Below, one piece after another: positions 4,623-6,886 of a DNA stretch of 6,886 nucleotides; the stretch's first letter is position 1, and every line of letters starts with the position of its first letter. The position numbers and the translations under genes were made by a program. A model generated the notes under the pieces. That model was not told the DNA's origin. It did no database searches and worked only from the letters and a program-made list of their open reading frames with translations. The DNA is from Bordetella parapertussis (GTDB lineage Bacteria; Pseudomonadota; Gammaproteobacteria; Burkholderiales; Burkholderiaceae_C). The stretch is taken from assembly GCA_945875935.1 (NCBI GenBank), contig CAMCNE010000115.1, positions 1 through 6,886 of the forward strand. Reading direction: 5' to 3'.

Positions 4623-6680
4623 ATGCTGCCGCCGGCCTCCTTTCCGGGCAATGAATCACTCGGCGCAGCCACGCCGGTGCGAGCCGAAGCGTCGGCCCGT
4701 GCCTTTCGGCGTCGCGACGATCGCGATCCGGTGGCCGATCTGCAGTCCCTGATCGATCGCCTGCCCGGTGTGGTGGCCAGGGTGCACCGGTCGGCCGACG
4801 GGCACTGGAGCGTGCCCGTCGCGTCCAGCGATTTCGCCCGGATCTTTGGCATCGGCCTGCCTGCACTGCGCGAAGACGCCCGCTTGCTGAGCGCTCGCGT
4901 CCATGCCGATGACCTCGCCCGACTGAACGCCGCCTGGATCTTGCACGGCGAGTTGCTGCGCAACATCCATGAGCGCATCCGCGTGCGCAAGCCCGATGGC
5001 CAATGGCTGACGCTCGATGTCAGCGGTACCGCCGAGCCCACCTTGGACGGGGGTTTGCAGTGGAACTGTGATTTCACTGACATCGCCAACGAGGCCGCGC
5101 TCGATGAGGACCTGCGTCACCGGCTCAAGCTGTGGCAGCAGGCCACGGCGGCAGCCGAAGTCGGGGTCATCGACGTCGATGTTTCCAGCGGCATCTTGTT
5201 GCTCGACAAGGTGGCATGCCGGCTCCATGGGCTCGATGAGTTTGCCGAACCGCTGAGCGTCGAGGCCTGGCTGGCCGGAGTGGTGCAAGCCGACCGGCAG
5301 GCAGCACGCGCCATGCTGGTGACGCCAGCTCGAACCGCCGATGTGTCGCGTCAGGCGCTGCGGTTCGCGGCGCGCGGTGGCCTTGACGAGCGCACGCTCG
5401 AATTTGTCTTGCAGGGTTCGAGCGACGGGCAACGGCTGGTGGGCACCTGTGTCGACTGCCCAGACCCGCTTGGCGCGAAGGCGCCCCAGCCCCTGAGCTC
5501 CGAGGCCGCCCGGGCCGCTTGGGGCAAGCCCGATGTCATGTCGCGCATCAGCCATGAGTTGCGCACGCCCCTGAACGGCGTTCTGGGTTTTGCGCAACTG
5601 ATGGCACTCGATCAATCGCACCCGCTGGCCCCCGTGCAGCAGCACCGGCTGGAAATCCTGCGGCAATCGGGCGCTCGCTTGCTGTCACTGATCGATCAGC
5701 TGCTTGACGTGTCGCGCATCGAGCAAGGCCGGCTTCGGCTGCGCAGCCGGCCGATCGACTTGCGCCTGCTGGTCGAGCGCTGTGCGGTGGACATCATGCC
5801 TTTGGCGCAGCAACGCGGCATCGAGCTGCGCGTCGAGATTCCTTTGTCGGCGCCGGCGGTGCGAGCCGACCCCGAAGCGCTCGAGCAGGTGGTGACCAAC
5901 CTGCTGTCCAACGCCATCAAATACAACCGTGCCCAGGGACGCGTGCGCATTCGCTTCGAGACCGTCGAGCAAAGCGGCGTGCTCAGCGTCGACGACACCG
6001 GCACGGGCCTGTCGCCCAGGCAGATCGAAAGGCTGTTCGAACCGTTCAACCGTCTGGACGCCGACGGCGCCGACACCCGCGGCGGTGGCCTCGGGCTGCA
6101 CATCACCCGCAAGTTGCTGCGTGCCATGGGCGGCGATATCGATGTGCTGTCACAAGCCGGTCGAGGTTCGCGGTTTGCGGTGTCGCTGCCTTTGGCCAGG
6201 GCCGAGAGCGGCCGCTCGCCGGATCAGCCTTCCAACCCCGAGCAGGCCTTGTTGTGGTCCGAGGGCGTCGAGGCCGTCGTGCTGTACGTGGAGCACGACG
6301 ACGTCAGCACGGCGCTCGTGCAGGAGATCTTCGCCGGCCAGCCCGCGTGGCGTTTGCTGATCGCGGCCAACGGCCCCGAGGCCTTGAAGTTGGCGCAGCA
6401 GTTCGACATCTCGCTGGTCTTGACCGACCTGAATCTGCCGGGCATGTCCGGCGCCGATCTTCGCAGCCGCTTGAAAGCCGACCCCCGCACCCGCCAGTTG
6501 CGCTGCATCGCCTTCAGCGCCGACGCCTTGCCGCAGCAAATCGAGCGCGGCCTGGCCGAGGGTTTTGACGATTACTGGACCAAACCGATCGACGTGGAAG
6601 TGCTGGTGGCCAAGCTGAAGTACGAAATCAGGTCGCTGGCCGAGTTTCAGGCCTCAAATCAGGCCGATTCGTGCCGATGA
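4623..6680 (+). CDS. Soluble hybrid histidine kinase, PAS-PAS-HisKA-HATPase-REC
   Basis: 685 aa from ATG 4623; an in-frame TTG at 4557 would add 22 residues and neither start has a strong ribosome site, so the start is uncertain. There is no membrane segment, so it should sense a cytoplasmic signal. Domains are: PAS-like about 40-155 (HADDLARLNAAW, then RVRKPDGQWLTLDVSG), a second, weaker PAS-like about 165-280, HisKA with the phosphorylated His at H311 (SHELRTPLNG), and HATPase with N box NLLSNAIKYN (426-435), G1 DDTGTG (457-462) and GGGLGL (487-492). A C-terminal receiver at about 552-670 has acidic residues E557/D559/D560, phosphoacceptor D602 (TDLNLPGMSG), S632 and K654. All catalytic residues for autophosphorylation and intramolecular phosphotransfer are present. 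The usual partner would be an Hpt protein or a response regulator encoded elsewhere. The DUF3391 gene begins 44 bases downstream and is probably in the same operon. Confidence 0.93.
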   Translation: MLPPASFPGNESLGAATPVRAEASARAFRRRDDRDPVADLQSLIDRLPGVVARVHRSADGHWSVPVASSDFARIFGIGLPALREDARLLSARVHADDLARLNAAWILHGELLRNIHERIRVRKPDGQWLTLDVSGTAEPTLDGGLQWNCDFTDIANEAALDEDLRHRLKLWQQATAAAEVGVIDVDVSSGILLLDKVACRLHGLDEFAEPLSVEAWLAGVVQADRQAARAMLVTPARTADVSRQALRFAARGGLDERTLEFVLQGSSDGQRLVGTCVDCPDPLGAKAPQPLSSEAARAAWGKPDVMSRISHELRTPLNGVLGFAQLMALDQSHPLAPVQQHRLEILRQSGARLLSLIDQLLDVSRIEQGRLRLRSRPIDLRLLVERCAVDIMPLAQQRGIELRVEIPLSAPAVRADPEALEQVVTNLLSNAIKYNRAQGRVRIRFETVEQSGVLSVDDTGTGLSPRQIERLFEPFNRLDADGADTRGGGLGLHITRKLLRAMGGDIDVLSQAGRGSRFAVSLPLARAESGRSPDQPSNPEQALLWSEGVEAVVLYVEHDDVSTALVQEIFAGQPAWRLLIAANGPEALKLAQQFDISLVLTDLNLPGMSGADLRSRLKADPRTRQLRCIAFSADALPQQIERGLAEGFDDYWTKPIDVEVLVAKLKYEIRSLAEFQASNQADSCR

Positions 6681-6692
6681 ACCGTTCAGGCC

Positions 6693-6705
6693 CGTCAAAC
6701 TGACG
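6693..6705 (+). other. Small hairpin after the kinase gene
   Basis: CGTCA (6693-6697) and TGACG (6701-6705) form a perfect 5-bp stem with a 3-base loop in the 44-base gap before the DUF3391 gene. It is too short and lacks a T-run for a convincing terminator; a protein-binding half-site pair or chance is equally possible. Confidence 0.2.
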
Positions 6706-6724
6706 TGCTGACTATCGCCTGCCC

Positions 6725-6886
6725 ATGTCATTGACCTCCAGCTCAGAGACGATCGATGTGTCCGACCTGCGCATCGGGATGTTCATTCATCTCGATGGCG
6801 GCTGGATGTCGCATCCGTTTCCCCTGTCCAGCTTCAAGATCACCTCGCAAGACCAGTTGGCGGCTTTGCGCGCCACCGGTCTGAGC
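6725..6886 (+). CDS. DUF3391 N-terminus of a probable HD-GYP c-di-GMP phosphodiesterase (3'-truncated)
   Basis: Only the first 54 codons are inside the window, open to its end. The pattern IDVSDLRIGMFIHL (10-23), GGWMSHPFPLSSFKIT (25-40) and QLAALRATGL (44-53) is the DUF3391 signature. That domain typically precedes an HD-GYP domain that degrades cyclic di-GMP in Proteobacteria. The catalytic part is beyond the edge, so enzyme activity cannot be checked here. ATG 6725 is chosen because the conserved motif begins close to it; no good ribosome site is visible, which would fit translation dependent on the upstream kinase gene. With that kinase it forms a likely signalling pair, the kinase reading a cytosolic cue and this protein adjusting c-di-GMP. 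That link is inferred only from adjacency. Confidence 0.85.
   Translation, partial: MSLTSSSETIDVSDLRIGMFIHLDGGWMSHPFPLSSFKITSQDQLAALRATGLS

Noticed and set aside
4656..5666. Long minus-strand open frame (336 aa) opposite the hybrid kinase gene
   Set aside because: The plus strand encodes clear PAS and HisKA motifs; the antisense product has no family features.

Overview
The window is a GC-rich, densely coded stretch of bacterial chromosome. Its codon use, short intergenic gaps and protein types (PilL/ChpA-like receiver, Tat and lipoprotein signals, DUF3391/HD-GYP protein, PAS hybrid kinase) point to a betaproteobacterium, most likely Burkholderiales (Comamonadaceae or a Leptothrix/Rubrivivax-like lineage). 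This placement is inferred from sequence character, not from a search. No RNA gene, transposon, CRISPR array or prophage is visible, and no stretch longer than 300 bases lacks a gene.

Left part (1-2209, + strand) is one apparent operon. It holds the 3' end of a gene ending in a CheY-like receiver domain whose phosphoacceptor Asp is replaced by Gly. A 519-aa cytoplasmic caspase-fold cysteine peptidase related to family C25 (gingipain) follows, with a readable His/Cys dyad. Then comes an 83-aa beta-rich protein whose ATG directly abuts the peptidase stop codon. This combination of degenerate receiver, clan CD protease and tightly coupled small protein is the most interesting part: it looks like a signalling-controlled protease with a dedicated partner or inhibitor.

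Middle part (2210-4409) holds four ordinary cell-envelope or homeostasis genes. A glycine-zipper envelope protein (- strand) is convergent with the operon across a perfect hairpin. Divergent from it is a TMEM165/GDT1 (UPF0016) Mn2+/Ca2+ exporter with a TTG start, followed by a small unknown lipoprotein. A DUF4864 protein with a Tat-like signal lies on the - strand, convergent with the lipoprotein.

Right part (4410-6886) begins with a 213-base divergent intergenic region carrying a C6/G6 palindrome. It leads into a soluble PAS-PAS-HisKA-HATPase-REC hybrid histidine kinase with all catalytic residues intact. The N-terminus of a DUF3391 protein, presumably an HD-GYP c-di-GMP phosphodiesterase, follows 44 bases later and runs off the window. 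The kinase and phosphodiesterase form a plausible signalling pair.
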